Source of the DNA: Dyella_B sp035486915
GTDB lineage: Bacteria; Pseudomonadota; Gammaproteobacteria; Xanthomonadales; Rhodanobacteraceae
Assembly (NCBI RefSeq): GCF_035486915.1
Contig: NZ_DATHMR010000092.1
Location: forward strand, 1-6,602
Direction of reading: 5' to 3'
Length of the DNA stretch: 6,602 nucleotides
Below are positions 6,452 to 6,602 of this stretch, one piece after another; the stretch's first letter is position 1; each line of letters opens with the position of its first letter. Both the position numbers and the translations under genes were made by a program. The notes under the pieces are model-generated. The model was not told the DNA's origin, made no database searches, and saw only the letters and a list, made by a program, of their open reading frames with translations.

Positions 6452-6457
6452 ATTGTA
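6452..6457 (-). promoter_or_regulatory. Putative -10 box for the LysE-family gene
   Basis: TACAAT reads on the minus strand from 6457 to 6452 and matches the sigma-70 -10 consensus at five of six positions. It would give a leader of about 20 bases that includes the Shine-Dalgarno. No good -35 lies 16-18 bp upstream (ATACCC at 17 bp), so the promoter may be weak or activator-dependent. Confidence 0.4.
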
Positions 6458-6498
6458 GCGGCAGACCCGTCATGGGGTATGTCACGCCGCGCTGAACC

Positions 6499-6528
6499 TT
6501 GCCCGCCGGGGCACGCTTCCTCTACGCT
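6499..6528 (+). promoter_or_regulatory. Weak candidate promoter for the next plus-strand gene
   Basis: TTGCCC (6499-6504) and TACGCT (6523-6528) are 18 bp apart and match the sigma-70 boxes at four and three positions. It lies upstream of the T-rich leader and the start codons at the window edge. Such matches are easily found by chance in GC-rich DNA. Confidence 0.22.
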
Positions 6529-6547
6529 GCCAGCGCTTTGTGGCCCA

Positions 6548-6577
6548 GGGATTTTTCCCGGCCTTTTTCGGGGGAAA
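6548..6577 (+). other. Leader with overlapping inverted repeats and two T5 tracts
   Basis: GGGA (6548-6551) can pair with TCCC (6556-6559) around TTTT. The same TTTCCC arm (6554-6559) can instead pair with GGGAAA (6572-6577) around a 12-base loop containing a second TTTTT. The two hairpins exclude each other. A T-tract follows no strong stem, so this is not a typical terminator. By position it is the 5' leader or operator of the gene beginning at the right edge. Confidence 0.4.
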
Positions 6578-6581
6578 GACC

Positions 6582-6602
6582 ATGCGGGAGATGTGCCCAT
6601 GA
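6582..6602 (+). other. Six-codon mini-ORF overlapping a likely start codon of the next gene
   Basis: ATG at 6582 opens MREMCP and ends in TGA at 6600-6602. GGGGGA (6570-6575) is six bases upstream, a good Shine-Dalgarno. A second ATG at 6599-6601 overlaps that stop (ATGA) and has GGGAG (6586-6590) eight bases ahead. The simplest reading is that the next plus-strand gene starts at 6599, with the mini-ORF either a chance frame or a coupled leader peptide. Nothing of the downstream protein is visible, so it cannot be named. Confidence 0.4.

Noticed and set aside
6427..6600. N-terminal extension of the LysE-family protein
   Set aside because: It is Pro/Gly/Arg-rich and unlike a membrane protein N-terminus. 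The ATG at 6426 has a good Shine-Dalgarno and starts the normal first membrane segment.
6427..6602. RNase P RNA gene (rnpB), considered because it lies near mraZ and rsmI in some gammaproteobacteria
   Set aside because: The region is too short and I do not see the conserved RNase P RNA core sequences.

Overview
The window reads as ordinary chromosomal core DNA from a GC-rich gammaproteobacterium. The protein sequences and the gene set (RsmI, an LpoA/LppC lipoprotein, YraN, a GlcD-type FAD oxidase, a small uracil-DNA-glycosylase-fold protein) look most like Xanthomonadales, perhaps Rhodanobacteraceae such as Dyella, Rhodanobacter or Luteibacter. That placement is an impression from protein similarity recalled from memory, not a search. 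I see no mobile element, CRISPR array, tRNA, rRNA or prophage sequence, and coding density is high.

Layout from left to right. (1) The 3' part of a plus-strand gene for a Cys-rich, probably exported protein of the DUF4163/DUF3298 (RsiV-like) type runs in from outside the window. (2) It converges on minus-strand rsmI, the 16S rRNA C1402 2'-O-methyltransferase. (3) An 88-bp divergent intergenic region separates rsmI from a plus-strand cluster of four tightly packed genes: lpoA (outer-membrane lipoprotein activator of penicillin-binding protein 1a), yraN (PD-(D/E)XK-like protein), an FAD-linked 2-hydroxyacid oxidase/dehydrogenase, and a uracil-DNA glycosylase superfamily protein. lpoA/yraN and oxidase/UDG overlap by 1 and 4 bases, so this is probably one operon. 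(4) The UDG gene ends tail to tail with, and overlaps by 16 bp, a minus-strand LysE/RhtB-family exporter. (5) The last 172 bp is upstream of the exporter and apparently also upstream of another plus-strand gene that starts at or just beyond the window end. It carries a good -10 box for the exporter and a T-tract/inverted-repeat leader.

The rsmI (divergent) - lpoA - yraN core is the same neighbourhood known from enterics and pseudomonads. The oxidase and UDG genes attached to it are the lineage-specific part. I found no convincing new multi-gene system. The points most worth a second look are the UDG-like protein with a family-4-style cysteine layout but altered motifs, the Shine-Dalgarno hairpin in front of the oxidase, the Asn-to-His change in the RsmI TPIGN motif, and the structured leader at the right edge with a six-codon mini-ORF.
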